Origin: JAKVBK01 sp022447275
GTDB lineage: Bacteria; Pseudomonadota; Alphaproteobacteria; Rhodobacterales; Rhodobacteraceae
Length of the DNA stretch: 64,000 nt
Reading direction: 5' to 3'
NCBI GenBank assembly: GCA_047125605.1
Contig: CP138932.1
Coordinates: 2,170,001 to 2,234,000, forward strand
How positions within the stretch are numbered: position 1 is the stretch's first letter; every line of letters starts with the position of its first letter. The notes below the pieces were generated by a model, which worked only from the letters and a program-made list of their open reading frames with translations, was not told where the DNA came from and did not search any database. Of the stretch, positions 8,369 to 16,437 are shown piece by piece. Position numbers and translations under genes: made by a program.

Positions 8369-8435
8369 GGGATGCTCTCCTGATGCTGTGGCGTTCCTAA
8401 GATGGCCCTCCCCAACCTGCAATTTTTTTGATTTT

Positions 8436-8452
8436 ATTTTTCAAATAGCGAA
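8436..8452 (+). promoter_or_regulatory. Putative BhcR operator, copy 1
   Basis: ATTTTTCAAATAGCGAA in the bhcA-bhcR intergenic region. It is repeated with one mismatch 52 bp downstream, about five helical turns. It lies 68 bp upstream of bhcA. Confidence 0.55.
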
Positions 8453-8487
8453 AAAAGATTGATATTTGTTTTGTTTCAATGCGTTAT

Positions 8488-8504
8488 ATTTTTCAAATCG
8501 CGAA
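8488..8504 (+). promoter_or_regulatory. Putative BhcR operator, copy 2
   Basis: ATTTTTCAAATCGCGAA, differing at one position from copy 1. A partial third copy, TTTCAATGCG, lies between them. IclR proteins usually bind paired, roughly palindromic sites (here TTC-N7-GAA) between divergent genes, so BhcR is the obvious candidate. Confidence 0.55.
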
Positions 8505-8540
8505 TTAATAGATCACCTGTCAAAAAAATTGGACCCTGAC

Positions 8541-9359
8541 ATGGCAGACACCCCGCAACCAGAGCGTCGCACACGTGGCCGGCCAAGGGCTTTTCACGAT
8601 GCATCCGCACAGAATGTCATCCAGTCGCTGGACCGCGCGATGATGATCCTCGAAGAGGTATCCCGCCACGAAGGGATCGGCCTGAGCGATCTGGCCAATC
8701 GCCTCGATCAATCCCCTGCAACGGCCTACCGGGTGCTGGTGACCTTGGAAAAGCGTGGCATCGTAGAGTTGGACCCGGCCAGTCAGAATTGGATGGTCGG
8801 GGCGCAGGCTTTCCTGATTGGTTCGCGCTTTCTGCGCCGCACGTCACTTGTGGAACGGGCCCGCCCCTTTATGCGCCGTTTGATGGAAGACACTGGCGAG
8901 ACGGCAAATCTGGGCGTGGCGCGGGGCGATCAAGTCCTGTTTCTGAGCCAGGTTGAAACACATGCTTCAATCCGTGCCTTCTTTCCGCCCGGCACCATGT
9001 CGCCGCTGCATGCCTCTGGGATTGGCAAGGCGTTGTTGGCCGCGCGGCAAGAAGGATACGTGCCCGCAGAGGGTTTGGAACAGTTCACCGCACAGACCAT
9101 CACAACACCGCCTGCGCTGCTCGATGATCTTGCCGCCACCCGCGATCGCGGATGGGCCTTCGATGATGAGGAACGCACGGTTGGCATGCGCTGCATCGCG
9201 GCCCCGGTGTTTGATGCAACCGGGGAGGCCGTCGCCGGACTATCCGTATCAGGGCCAGTCAGCCGTGTGACGCCGCAAACCGTTGCAGCCCTTGGCACTG
9301 CTGTCGCAGAAGCCGCATCCCGTCTTTCTGCTGCCCTTGGCCACAGCCCTGCAGAATAG
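8541..9359 (+). CDS. bhcR: IclR-type regulator of the bhc operon (BhcR)
   Basis: 272 residues from MADTPQPERR. A basic N-terminal arm (RRTRGRPRAFHD) precedes an IclR winged helix (SLDRAMMILEEVSRHEGIGL ... LDQSPATAYRVLVTLEKRG). The IclR effector-binding domain follows, with SPLHASGIGKALLAA and GMRCIAAPVFD. BhcR of other alphaproteobacteria controls bhcABCD in response to glyoxylate. Here it is divergent from bhcA. An upstream start at 8466 would add 25 residues and put the second putative operator inside the coding region, so I prefer 8541, although its ribosome site is weak. Confidence 0.9.
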   Translation: MADTPQPERRTRGRPRAFHDASAQNVIQSLDRAMMILEEVSRHEGIGLSDLANRLDQSPATAYRVLVTLEKRGIVELDPASQNWMVGAQAFLIGSRFLRRTSLVERARPFMRRLMEDTGETANLGVARGDQVLFLSQVETHASIRAFFPPGTMSPLHASGIGKALLAARQEGYVPAEGLEQFTAQTITTPPALLDDLAATRDRGWAFDDEERTVGMRCIAAPVFDATGEAVAGLSVSGPVSRVTPQTVAALGTAVAEAASRLSAALGHSPAE

Positions 9360-9414
9360 CGCCGCGTGCGGTCTCCACTGCATCAAAACACAGATTAAAA
9401 AAGTTTGAAGCATC

Positions 9415-9535
9415 GCTAGTAGGTGAGGTGGAGGAGGGCGACCTACCGTTTCATGCGCTTGAGGAATGCGCGGGCAGGTCGCCCCTCGGGCGAGGACACC
9501 GCCAGTAGCGGCTCCTATCGCTAGACACATGAAGT
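9415..9535. other. Gene-free region with a long imperfect palindrome (possible structured RNA)
   Basis: GGGCGACCT (9436-9444) and AGGTCGCCC (9476-9484) form a 9-bp perfect stem around a 31-base loop. Outer flanks CTAGTAGG and CCTATCGCTAG can also pair partly. There is no U-run. It could be the 3' end of the bhcR mRNA or a small RNA. No known RNA family signature was recognised. Confidence 0.35.
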
Positions 9536-9675
9536 GTATGGCACAGCAGCCCATCAAGTGTCAAAAAGTTGCCGTAAATCAACGGTTTATGAGCGCCAAT
9601 TCTCAGTACACGAGGCGATTGTTCATAGATTTGAAAACAGCGCCATAAAAGCGCCTCATTTCGCGCCGAATCAGT

Positions 9676-9858
9676 TCAGCTTTGGTTCTTCTGGGCTGCA
9701 CGGACGGGGCGGTGCATCCTCTGGAAAGGCAGCGGCACCTGCGCGGCCTTCAGGCTGGCCTCGAGAACGTTATCGCGCCAGCGGCGCGGCTTCACCGGGC
9801 GCATTCTGCGCGCAGTCACAACGAATTGCTGTTGAGATACAAGGCTAAGTACGGCCAT
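9676..9858 (-). CDS. Possible small basic protein, 60 residues
   Basis: A minus-strand frame beginning MAVLSLVSQQQFVVTARRM with AGAGGA about nine bases upstream of the ATG. It is strongly basic (many Arg/Lys in PVKPRRWRD and the C end), with no membrane segment and no recognised domain. It is the only plausible gene in the 650-bp interval between bhcR and pgeF. The predicted start and composition are reasonable but there is no homology evidence. Confidence 0.3.
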   Translation of the reverse strand: MAVLSLVSQQQFVVTARRMRPVKPRRWRDNVLEASLKAAQVPLPFQRMHRPVRAAQKNQS

Positions 9859-10008
9859 CACGCTAATCCTCTTGGCTGTATACTGGTTACCAAGAAATGA
9901 ATGGGAAATGCGGCAGGACAGCGGCACCCAAAGTGCAATTCCGTGCCGCTTTTCGGGCGCGCGCATCCGTGTGGGTGGGCGCAAATTGCATGTGCACGGC
10001 CCAAATCC

Positions 10009-10764
10009 TTAAAGGCGGATTGTTGAAATCAGGCGGCCGTAATCCGCTTCCTTGTTATGCACCGAGCGCCGATAGGAATAGAAACGGTCCGGGTCCGAGA
10101 AGGTGCAATGGCCCGTCCATTGGGCTGCGCCGATGCCCGCCTGCTCCAGCCTGTGCACCCCATAGGCAGGCAGATCAAATTGCTGCCTGTCGCCCTGCCC
10201 GGCTTCGAAGAACCGGCTGTTGGACGGGTCATCCTCCACGAAACGCTGCAGAAATTCCGGGCCGACCTCATAGGCCTCTTGGCTGATGCAGGGCCCGATC
10301 ACAGCCACGATCCGATCGCGCGTAGCGCCCAGCGCCACCATGGCATCCACTGTTGCCTCCAACACACCAGTGCGCGCTCCGCCCCAGCCGGCATGGGCTG
10401 CACCGATCACACCGCCCTGTGGGTCGGCAAAAAGAACGGGCTGGCAATCCGCCGTCAGCACGGCCAACGCGAGGCCCGGCACGCGCGTCACAAGACCATC
10501 CGCCTTGGGGCGTGTGATCATCGGGCCGTCAACCGCGACAACATCCGCCGAATGAATTTGGTGCACCCCGACAAGGTTTTCCGGCGCAACTTCCATGGCC
10601 TCAGCAACCCGTGAGCGATTGATTGCCACGATCTCAGCCAAATCCGAGGACCCCTGCCCGCAGTTCAACCCCGCGAACACCCCAGAAGACGCGCCCCCGC
10701 GACGGGTGAAAAACCCGTGCTTCAGCGGAGCGAGAAGGTCCGATGTGAGAATTTCGAGGGTCAT
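10009..10764 (-). CDS. pgeF: Multicopper-polyphenol-oxidase/YfiH family protein (PgeF)
   Basis: 251 residues. Family motifs are in order: HGFFTRRGGASSGVFAGLN, VHQIHSADV, ADGLVT, LTADCQPVLFAD, AAHAGWGGAR, IGPCISQEAYEVG and the C-terminal FYSYRR. The conserved His/Cys/His zinc set is present. YfiH-family enzymes act on purine nucleosides (phosphorolysis/deamination), and in enterobacteria the gene is called peptidoglycan editing factor PgeF. It overlaps the upstream methyltransferase by four bases and is the third gene of an lgt-midA-pgeF operon. Confidence 0.88.
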   Translation of the reverse strand: MTLEILTSDLLAPLKHGFFTRRGGASSGVFAGLNCGQGSSDLAEIVAINRSRVAEAMEVAPENLVGVHQIHSADVVAVDGPMITRPKADGLVTRVPGLALAVLTADCQPVLFADPQGGVIGAAHAGWGGARTGVLEATVDAMVALGATRDRIVAVIGPCISQEAYEVGPEFLQRFVEDDPSNSRFFEAGQGDRQQFDLPAYGVHRLEQAGIGAAQWTGHCTFSDPDRFYSYRRSVHNKEADYGRLISTIRL

Positions 10765-11849
10765 CGGGGTGCGGTGTCCTGTTGATCCAGTCCGGGGGGC
10801 AGAGGCGCGCCAGTTGCCACCAGCGCCATCACCTTAAACAGCGTTCCCATTTCATCGGGATGGGTCAAGCGTCGATGTGCGGCGATCACTTGCTCCAGCG
10901 CCGCTCCAGAGGCCGTGCGAGCCAATGCTTCGGCCCGTGCCGTAATGCCGAGACGCTCAAGAAACACGCCCTGTCCCGTCACCGCCGAGTTGACCGCCGG
11001 ACGCGCGGCGCATGCAAGGGCATCGAACTGCACGTGGGCCGTAAGATCCGCCGCGCCCGGGGTGGCCAGCGGGTCCACATGGGTGTGTTTTGCCACGGCC
11101 TGCCACGTGTCGCCCACGCCGCCGACATCCCCGTAATCGATGATCAACGCCGCCCCGCCTTGCGTTGATAGGCGCTGCCCGATCCATTCCATGATTGGCG
11201 CTGCAGAAGGGCAGAGTTCGACGATATCGCCACTGCGCGCATCGATGCGCGCCTCCAGTGCAGGCATTTGAACGGGCCCCGACAGCCCCATGCCAAGACG
11301 GCCGTCCCGCAAGCCGATCAAACGCTCGCGCCACAGATCCCCTTCCTTTTGGAACTGGCGGATCGGCAGGGCGTCGAAGAATTCATTGGCCACCAGAAAC
11401 AGCGGGCCCGTGTGCGCAATGGCGTGCACGGTCTCCTGCCATGTCGCGGCGCGGCCCGCGGGAAGGGCCTGTTCCTGCGCGGCGCGCAACACCGGGCTGG
11501 CTTCGACAAAGGTCAGCCGTGCTGCTGCGTGAAATCCGGGCACGCGCGCTGTGGCACGCAGGATGTCGGCCATCAAAGTGCCTCGACCTGGGCCAAGCTC
11601 GACAAGATCAAAGGCGGCGGGTGCGCCCTGATCCATCCAGCTTTGGGCCAGCGCGAGGCCGACCAGTTCGCCAAACATCTGCGACACTTCTGGCGCAGTT
11701 GTAAAATCCCCCGCGCTGCCCAAGGGATCGCGCCGGGTGTAATAGCCGTCGGTGGGGTCAAGCAGGCACTCGGCCATGTAATCCGCGATGGTGATCGGGC
11801 CCGTGGCGGCAATCCGCTCCGCGATCCTTTGCGCCAGCGCGCCGCTCAT
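10761..11849 (-). CDS. Class I SAM-dependent methyltransferase, MidA/NDUFAF7 family
   Basis: 362 residues. The N-terminal GPITIADYMAECLLDPTDGYY and GDFTTAPEVSQMFGELVG are signatures of the MidA/NDUFAF7 family. The SAM loop is LVELGPGRGTLMADIL, followed by VANEFFDALPIRQF. The mitochondrial homologue dimethylates an arginine of a complex I subunit, so a role in NADH dehydrogenase assembly is plausible, not shown. Its start overlaps the lgt stop and its stop overlaps the pgeF start by four bases each, so the three genes are co-translated. Confidence 0.88.
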   Translation of the reverse strand: MSGALAQRIAERIAATGPITIADYMAECLLDPTDGYYTRRDPLGSAGDFTTAPEVSQMFGELVGLALAQSWMDQGAPAAFDLVELGPGRGTLMADILRATARVPGFHAAARLTFVEASPVLRAAQEQALPAGRAATWQETVHAIAHTGPLFLVANEFFDALPIRQFQKEGDLWRERLIGLRDGRLGMGLSGPVQMPALEARIDARSGDIVELCPSAAPIMEWIGQRLSTQGGAALIIDYGDVGGVGDTWQAVAKHTHVDPLATPGAADLTAHVQFDALACAARPAVNSAVTGQGVFLERLGITARAEALARTASGAALEQVIAAHRRLTHPDEMGTLFKVMALVATGAPLPPGLDQQDTAPR

Positions 11850-12775
11850 GCCGGGCTCTTGGCGCGGCGCAGGGCAAATTGGATCAGGCCCGCGCCCAGC
11901 ACAACCATCGGCAGGGAAAGCAACTGGCCCATAGTCAGGCCCAACGGCCCGAGCGATATAACATGGCCCAGCGGATTGTCGGGCGTCACGAATTGCGCGT
12001 CAGCCGATCGGAACAACTCGACAAACATGCGCGCCAAGCCATAGCCAGCAAAGAACACGCCGGTGACCAGCCCCGGGCGGTGCAATGCATCCCGCCGCCA
12101 CACCAGCCATATCAACACGGCCCCAAGAAGCAGCCCTTCGAGCCCGGCTTCATAAAGTTGGGACGGATGTCTGGGCAGCTCAAAGCCAGTGAAGAACCAC
12201 GCCCCCTCCTGCGGGCAGCCCTGAGTGGCTGGATTGACGCACATGGTCGGGAAGGTGACCCCCCAAGCTGCATCCGTAGGACGGCCCCATAGCTCTGCAT
12301 TGATGAAATTGGCCAGCCGACCAAGCAGAATACCCATCGGTGTCGCCACGGCCAGCAAGTCAGCCACACTGAGAAGCGGCGCCTTGTGGCGACGGGCAAA
12401 CAGGGTCACGGCAATGACAACGCCAAGGAAGCCCCCGTGGAAGGCCATGCCCCCCTGCCACACCTGTAAGATTCGCGTCGGATCAGAGAAGAAATAACCG
12501 GGCTGATAAAACAGCACGAACCCAAGCCGCCCCCCCAAAATGATGCCCAGGATGATCCAGAAAACCAGATCTTCAACCTGCTCTCGGGTCAGCGGCGGAC
12601 GATTGCCTGCCCACAGGGCCGGCGTCGACACCGCGCGCACCACGATGAACCAACCGATCAGAATGCCCACGATATACGCCAATGCATACCAGCGCAGGGC
12701 CAGTTCGATCCCCAGCAGGGAAACCGAGAAGATTTCTGGGTCAATGGCAGGAAATGTCAGCATGGTCTGGATCAT
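11846..12775 (-). CDS. lgt: Prolipoprotein diacylglyceryl transferase
   Basis: 309 residues from MIQTMLTFPAID. AAGGAG sits just upstream of 12775; the longer open frame 5' is not supported. It has seven or so membrane segments and the Lgt signature around RLGNFIN-type ILLGRLANFINAELWGRPTD. Also present are WQGGMAFHGGFLGV, with the essential His region, and HPSQLYEAGLEG. It transfers diacylglycerol from phosphatidylglycerol to the lipobox cysteine of prolipoproteins at the inner membrane. First gene of the lgt-midA-pgeF operon, divergent from ubiK. Confidence 0.95.
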   Translation of the reverse strand: MIQTMLTFPAIDPEIFSVSLLGIELALRWYALAYIVGILIGWFIVVRAVSTPALWAGNRPPLTREQVEDLVFWIILGIILGGRLGFVLFYQPGYFFSDPTRILQVWQGGMAFHGGFLGVVIAVTLFARRHKAPLLSVADLLAVATPMGILLGRLANFINAELWGRPTDAAWGVTFPTMCVNPATQGCPQEGAWFFTGFELPRHPSQLYEAGLEGLLLGAVLIWLVWRRDALHRPGLVTGVFFAGYGLARMFVELFRSADAQFVTPDNPLGHVISLGPLGLTMGQLLSLPMVVLGAGLIQFALRRAKSPA

Positions 12776-12871
12776 CTGCGCTCCTTGCCCGGGCCTGCGA
12801 CACGCGTCAAGCTTGAGACCGGGCGCAATGCATCCCATATAGGGATCGATTGTAACGTGAAAGGGGCAGCC

Positions 12872-13123
12872 ATGCAGAGCCGGAACAAGTTCCTCGATGA
12901 CATGTCTCAACTGATGACAAATGCGATGGGCGTGGCCCAGGGCGCACGCGAAGAGGCCGAGACGGCCATGAAATCCATGATTGACCGCTGGCTGGCGGAT
13001 CGCGATTTCGTCACCCGGGAAGAATTCGATGCCGCCCGCGCCATGGCGCAAAAGGCCCGCGAGGAAAATGAAGCGCTCAAGGCACGCCTGGATGCGTTGG
13101 AAGCCAAGGCGGCAGAAGACTGA
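12872..13123 (+). CDS. ubiK: UbiK/BMFP-domain accessory factor
   Basis: 83 residues from MQSRNKFLDDMSQLM, with AAGGGG upstream. An amphipathic N-terminal helix is followed by VTREEFDAARAMAQKAREEN and a short coiled coil (ALKARLDALEAKA), the whole of the BMFP (membrane fusogenic) domain. UbiK assists ubiquinone biosynthesis in proteobacteria as a trimeric coiled coil. It is divergent from lgt with about 96 bp between the starts. Confidence 0.8.
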   Translation: MQSRNKFLDDMSQLMTNAMGVAQGAREEAETAMKSMIDRWLADRDFVTREEFDAARAMAQKAREENEALKARLDALEAKAAED

Positions 13124-13170
13124 TCCCGCCCGGCTCTACAGCCCGCGCATGAATACGAAAACCTTGTCGA

Positions 13171-13198
13171 CGCTGGGCCGCAGAACAGCGGCCCAGCG
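13171..13198 (+). terminator. Hairpin downstream of ubiK
   Basis: CGCTGGGCCGC / GCGGCCCAGCG, 11-bp stem with a 6-base loop AGAACA, about 50 bases after the ubiK stop. It is followed by GCTCTTCTC, a poor U-tract. The rest of the 13124-13459 gap shows no gene; an AT-rich stretch at 13310-13340 may hold the next promoter. Confidence 0.5.
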
Positions 13199-13459
13199 GC
13201 TCTTCTCATGGAGCTGACAAGCCTCCGTGCAGGCCCTGCGCTGATCCACAGGCACGCCTGACTTACCCACACAAAATGCTAGGGTTGCCCACAACATCTT
13301 GCGATCTGCAAGGTTTTATTAACATCTTTTTCCTTTACAGATCGTGTCTTGATGCCCACCATATCTCGTAGGGGATGCTGCTAACCCCGCACCCCCTAGA
13401 GCAGGCACCAAGTGTTTGTGGCCCTAAGCCATAGGCGCGCAAAAAAGATGAGGCCGGGC

Positions 13460-13963
13460 ATGTCGTACACTGAATCCTACATGGATATGGAAGACCTCCA
13501 CCCAATCGATATCGTCGAAACATTGGCTGAGCACCACGAGTGGGAATTTGATCGCATTGGTGACGATCAGATTGCCATGGCTGTCGAAGCCCAGTGGCGT
13601 ACCTATTCGATCACACTGGCATGGTCCGCCTATGACCAGACCCTGCGCCTGATCTGCACCTTCGAGATGGAACCGCCCGCCGAGAAAATGCCGAACCTGC
13701 TCGATGCGCTCAATCACATCAATGACAACTGCTGGGCTGGGGCGTTCACCTACTGGGTCGAGCAACAATTGATGGTCTATCGCTACGGGCTATTGCTGGG
13801 CGAAGGCCAAAGCGCCGGCGCCGAACAGATCGACAGGATGATCACAGCGGCCGTTCTGGCCTGCGAAAGATATTACCCGGCCTTCCAGCTTGTGGTCTGG
13901 GGCGACAAGGACCCGGAAGCCGCCTTGCAGGTGGCCATCGCGGAGGCCTATGGGCGCGCTTGA
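13460..13963 (+). CDS. YbjN-domain protein
   Basis: 167 residues from MSYTESYMDMEDLHPIDIVE. A GAGG lies eight bases upstream; an alternative ATG at 13448 has no ribosome site. The YbjN/type III secretion-chaperone-like fold is suggested by IAMAVEAQWRTYSITLAWSA, MPNLLDALNHINDNCWAGAF and YRYGLLL, typical of the alphaproteobacterial members. The role is unknown. In enterobacteria ybjN influences stress and motility. The last codons and stop lie inside the terminator hairpin. Confidence 0.75.
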   Translation: MSYTESYMDMEDLHPIDIVETLAEHHEWEFDRIGDDQIAMAVEAQWRTYSITLAWSAYDQTLRLICTFEMEPPAEKMPNLLDALNHINDNCWAGAFTYWVEQQLMVYRYGLLLGEGQSAGAEQIDRMITAAVLACERYYPAFQLVVWGDKDPEAALQVAIAEAYGRA

Positions 13964-13979
13964 AAGCGCGCCTTTTTTT
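13953..13979 (+). terminator. Rho-independent terminator overlapping the stop codon
   Basis: GGCGCGCT-TGAA-AGCGCGCC followed by seven T. The stop TGA of the YbjN-like gene is exactly in the loop, so the last three codons encode one arm. Confidence 0.9.
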
Positions 13980-14013
13980 ATGGGGCGTCAGATGCGCGCC
14001 CGACGAACAATTG

Positions 14014-14066
14014 GCGGCTATGTACCGCCACAAAGACGGCAGGAGCGTGAGCGGCTATGTACCGCC
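14014..14066 (+). repeat. Pair of 16-bp direct repeats, each itself a small inverted repeat
   Basis: GCGGCTATGTACCGCC occurs at 14014-14029 and 14051-14066. Each copy can fold (GGCGG...CCGCC). They lie in the 356-bp gene-free interval before proC. The function is unknown; paired operator or RNA hairpins are both possible. Confidence 0.5.
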
Positions 14067-14243
14067 GCGCAACAGGCAGCGGCGCCAGGGCGGGTTTTCA
14101 GACCGGTCCTGGCGGTCCGCGAACTGCTGGCAACGCCACCGAACGGTGCCCGCCCAAAAAACGCAACACCCGGTGTAACGGGCGTAAGACAGGTTTGGTC
14201 ACGCGCGGTACAGTCCTCTCCCCGACAGCGCGTGCAGCAGGGG

Positions 14244-14268
14244 CGCGGGCGGTTTCCCTCCGCCCGCG
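14244..14268 (+). terminator. Hairpin in the proC leader
   Basis: CGCGGGCGG / CCGCCCGCG, 9-bp stem, 7-base loop TTTCCCT, followed by TTTCCTTTATCC. It sits about 50 bases before proC and could be a terminator of upstream transcription or an attenuator. Confidence 0.45.
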
Positions 14269-14319
14269 TTTCCTTTATCCCGACTGCGACAGGGTGTCGG
14301 CATGACGGGAGAGAGATCC

Positions 14320-15135
14320 ATGGACATGGCAGAACTGACAGAGCGCGGCATGGTGCTGCTTGGCTGCGGCAAGATGGGATCCGCCATGCTGAAAGGTTGG
14401 CTCGACGGGGGCCTGCCGGCCACCTCCGTTACGGTCCGCGATCCGGCCCCCTCAGCATGGCTGCAGGGGATCAAGGGGCTGCGGCTGAATGCAGACCTGC
14501 CTGAAAGCCCTGCCCTCGCGCTGATAGCTGTTAAGCCGCAAGTGATGACATCCGCATTGCCGGACATCGCCCGGCTGGGCGGTGGCAACACGCTCTTTGT
14601 CACCGTGGCAGCGGGCACTCCGATATCCGTTTATGAGGCAATTTTGGGGGCCCAGACGCCGATTGTGCGCGCCATGCCCAACACGCCTGCCGCCATTGCG
14701 CAGGGGATCACGGCGATCATCGGCAACGGGGCCGCCTCGCAGGCGCATCTGGCCTTGGCCGAAACCCTGCTGAAGGCCGTCGGGCAGGTTGTCAGGCTGG
14801 ACAGTGAAGAACAGATGGATGCGGTCACGGGGGTGTCGGGTTCCGGCCCCGCCTATGTGTTTCACCTGATTGAATGCATGGCAGAGGCCGGGGTGCAGCA
14901 AGGTCTGTCGGCCGATCTGGCCATGCAGCTTGCAATCGCGACCGTGGCTGGCGCCGGCGCACTGGCCAATAGCGCTGACGAAAGTGCAGCCCAGTTGCGG
15001 ATAAACGTCACATCGCCCAATGGCACAACAGCGGCGGGGCTGGCGCAGTTGATGGACACGACGGACGGGTTGCCCCCCCTTGTGCAGCGCACCGTTTCCG
15101 CAGCGACCGCCCGCAGCCGTGAGCTTGGCAAATGA
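14320..15135 (+). CDS. proC: Pyrroline-5-carboxylate reductase
   Basis: 271 residues from MDMAELTERGM; GGGAGAGAG lies just upstream, making 14320 better than the ATG at 14302. The Rossmann loop is VLLGCGKMGSAML. Further motifs are LIAVKPQVM, VRAMPNTPAAI and the C-terminal signature VTSPNGTTAAGL. It reduces pyrroline-5-carboxylate to proline with NAD(P)H, the last step of proline synthesis, in the cytoplasm. Its stop overlaps the start of csaA by four bases, and two more genes follow in the same tight run. Confidence 0.93.
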   Translation: MDMAELTERGMVLLGCGKMGSAMLKGWLDGGLPATSVTVRDPAPSAWLQGIKGLRLNADLPESPALALIAVKPQVMTSALPDIARLGGGNTLFVTVAAGTPISVYEAILGAQTPIVRAMPNTPAAIAQGITAIIGNGAASQAHLALAETLLKAVGQVVRLDSEEQMDAVTGVSGSGPAYVFHLIECMAEAGVQQGLSADLAMQLAIATVAGAGALANSADESAAQLRINVTSPNGTTAAGLAQLMDTTDGLPPLVQRTVSAATARSRELGK

Positions 15136-15467
15136 CGATCGGGTTTGATGACTTCCTGAAAGTCGATATCCGCTGCGGGGTGATCACCCGGGCAGAGCCC
15201 TACCCAGAGGCCCGCAAACCCGCGATCAAGCTCTGGGTCGATTTCGGCCCGGAACTTGGCGAGAAGAAAAGTTCGGCCCAAATCACGCGGCACTATTCGC
15301 CAGAGACACTGCCGGGCCGACAGGTGCTTGCGGTGGTCAATTTCCCTCCACGCCAGATCGGCAAATTCATGTCCGAGGTGCTTGTGCTGGGGGTGCCCGA
15401 TGCGGATGGTGAAGTTGTGCTGCTGACACCAGACAAGGACGTGCCAATCGGCGGGAGGATGTATTGA
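15132..15467 (+). CDS. csaA: tRNA-binding domain (CsaA-type) protein
   Basis: 111 residues comprising one OB-fold tRNA-binding domain. It starts FDDFLKVDIRCGVITRAEPY, followed by KLWVDFGPELGEKKSSAQIT and VLAVVNFPPRQIGKFMSEVL, the usual CsaA-like layout. CsaA proteins are dimeric, bind RNA, and were described as chaperone-like export factors in Bacillus. The role in proteobacteria is unsettled. It overlaps proC upstream and shares one base with the dehydrogenase start downstream. Confidence 0.85.
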   Translation: MTIGFDDFLKVDIRCGVITRAEPYPEARKPAIKLWVDFGPELGEKKSSAQITRHYSPETLPGRQVLAVVNFPPRQIGKFMSEVLVLGVPDADGEVVLLTPDKDVPIGGRMY

Positions 15468-16429
15468 TGGCAGACAAACCCAGTGTCTTGGTCACCCGGC
15501 GGCTGCCTGACAGCAATCTCGCTGCGGCCCATGCGGCCTACCATGTCACGCTGAATGATCGTGAAACGCCGCTGAGTGTGGAGGAGGCCAACCATGCGCT
15601 TGGCCAGTATGACGCGATCCTGCCCACGCTCGGTGACGGGTTTGGTGCGGCCGCGTTCGAGGGCGGCCCGCACCGCTGTAAACTGTTGGCGAATTTTGGC
15701 GTGGGCTACAACCATATCGATGTGGCCGCCGCCCAGGCCGCCGGCGTTGCCGTCACCAACACGCCCGGCGCGGTGACGGATGCAACCGCGGATATTGCCC
15801 TGACTTTGATGTTGATGAGTTGCCGCCGCGCAAGTGAGGGCGAGCGCATGCTGCGGGCCGATGCCTGGCCCGGATGGCAGCCCACCCAGATGCTGGGTCT
15901 GCACATGACGGGCAAAACACTGGGCATAATCGGCATGGGCCGGATCGGCAAAGCCATCGCGCGGCGCGCGCATCACGGCTTTGGCATGCAGATCGTCTTT
16001 CAAAACCGCTCTCAGGTTGCTGAGCCGGGCGTGCCCGCCCAGCAATTGGAGACGTTGCATGAGGTCATGGCCGCGGCAGATGTGGTCGTGACCGCTGTGC
16101 CAGCCACCCCGCAAACCCACCACATGATCGATGCCAGCGCCCTCGCGGCCATGCAGTCCCACGCGCATTTCGTGAATATTGCACGCGGTGACATCGTGGA
16201 TGAGGCAGCCTTGATCGCGGCCTTGCAAACAGGCCAGATCGCCGGGGCGGGCCTCGATGTTTACGAGTTCGAACCCCATGTCCCCGACGCGTTGAAAGCG
16301 CTCGAAAATGTGGTTCTGCTGCCCCACCTTGGCACCTCTGCCCTTGAGGTGCGCCAATCGATGGGCGACATGGCCCTCAGCAACCTTGCCGCGCATTTTG
16401 CCGGCATGCCCCTGCCCAACCCGGTTTAA
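15467..16429 (+). CDS. D-2-hydroxyacid dehydrogenase (glyoxylate/hydroxypyruvate reductase type)
   Basis: 320 residues. NAD-binding loop GIIGMGRIGKAIA at mid-protein; catalytic Arg in NIARGDIVDEAAL, Glu region in YEFEPHVPDAL and catalytic His in LLPHLGTSALEVR. The leading LLANFGVGYNHIDV is typical of the glyoxylate/hydroxypyruvate reductase branch. It probably reduces glyoxylate or hydroxypyruvate. That branch competes for the glyoxylate used by the bhc operon, but the genes are 7 kb apart and in different operons. GGGAGG precedes the ATG; the TTG three bases earlier is less likely. Confidence 0.85.
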   Translation: MADKPSVLVTRRLPDSNLAAAHAAYHVTLNDRETPLSVEEANHALGQYDAILPTLGDGFGAAAFEGGPHRCKLLANFGVGYNHIDVAAAQAAGVAVTNTPGAVTDATADIALTLMLMSCRRASEGERMLRADAWPGWQPTQMLGLHMTGKTLGIIGMGRIGKAIARRAHHGFGMQIVFQNRSQVAEPGVPAQQLETLHEVMAAADVVVTAVPATPQTHHMIDASALAAMQSHAHFVNIARGDIVDEAALIAALQTGQIAGAGLDVYEFEPHVPDALKALENVVLLPHLGTSALEVRQSMGDMALSNLAAHFAGMPLPNPV

Positions 16430-16437
16430 AGACATCC

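Noticed and set aside
13890..14504. 204-codon frame spanning the terminator and proC start
   Set aside because: It crosses a clear Rho-independent terminator and runs out of frame through proC.
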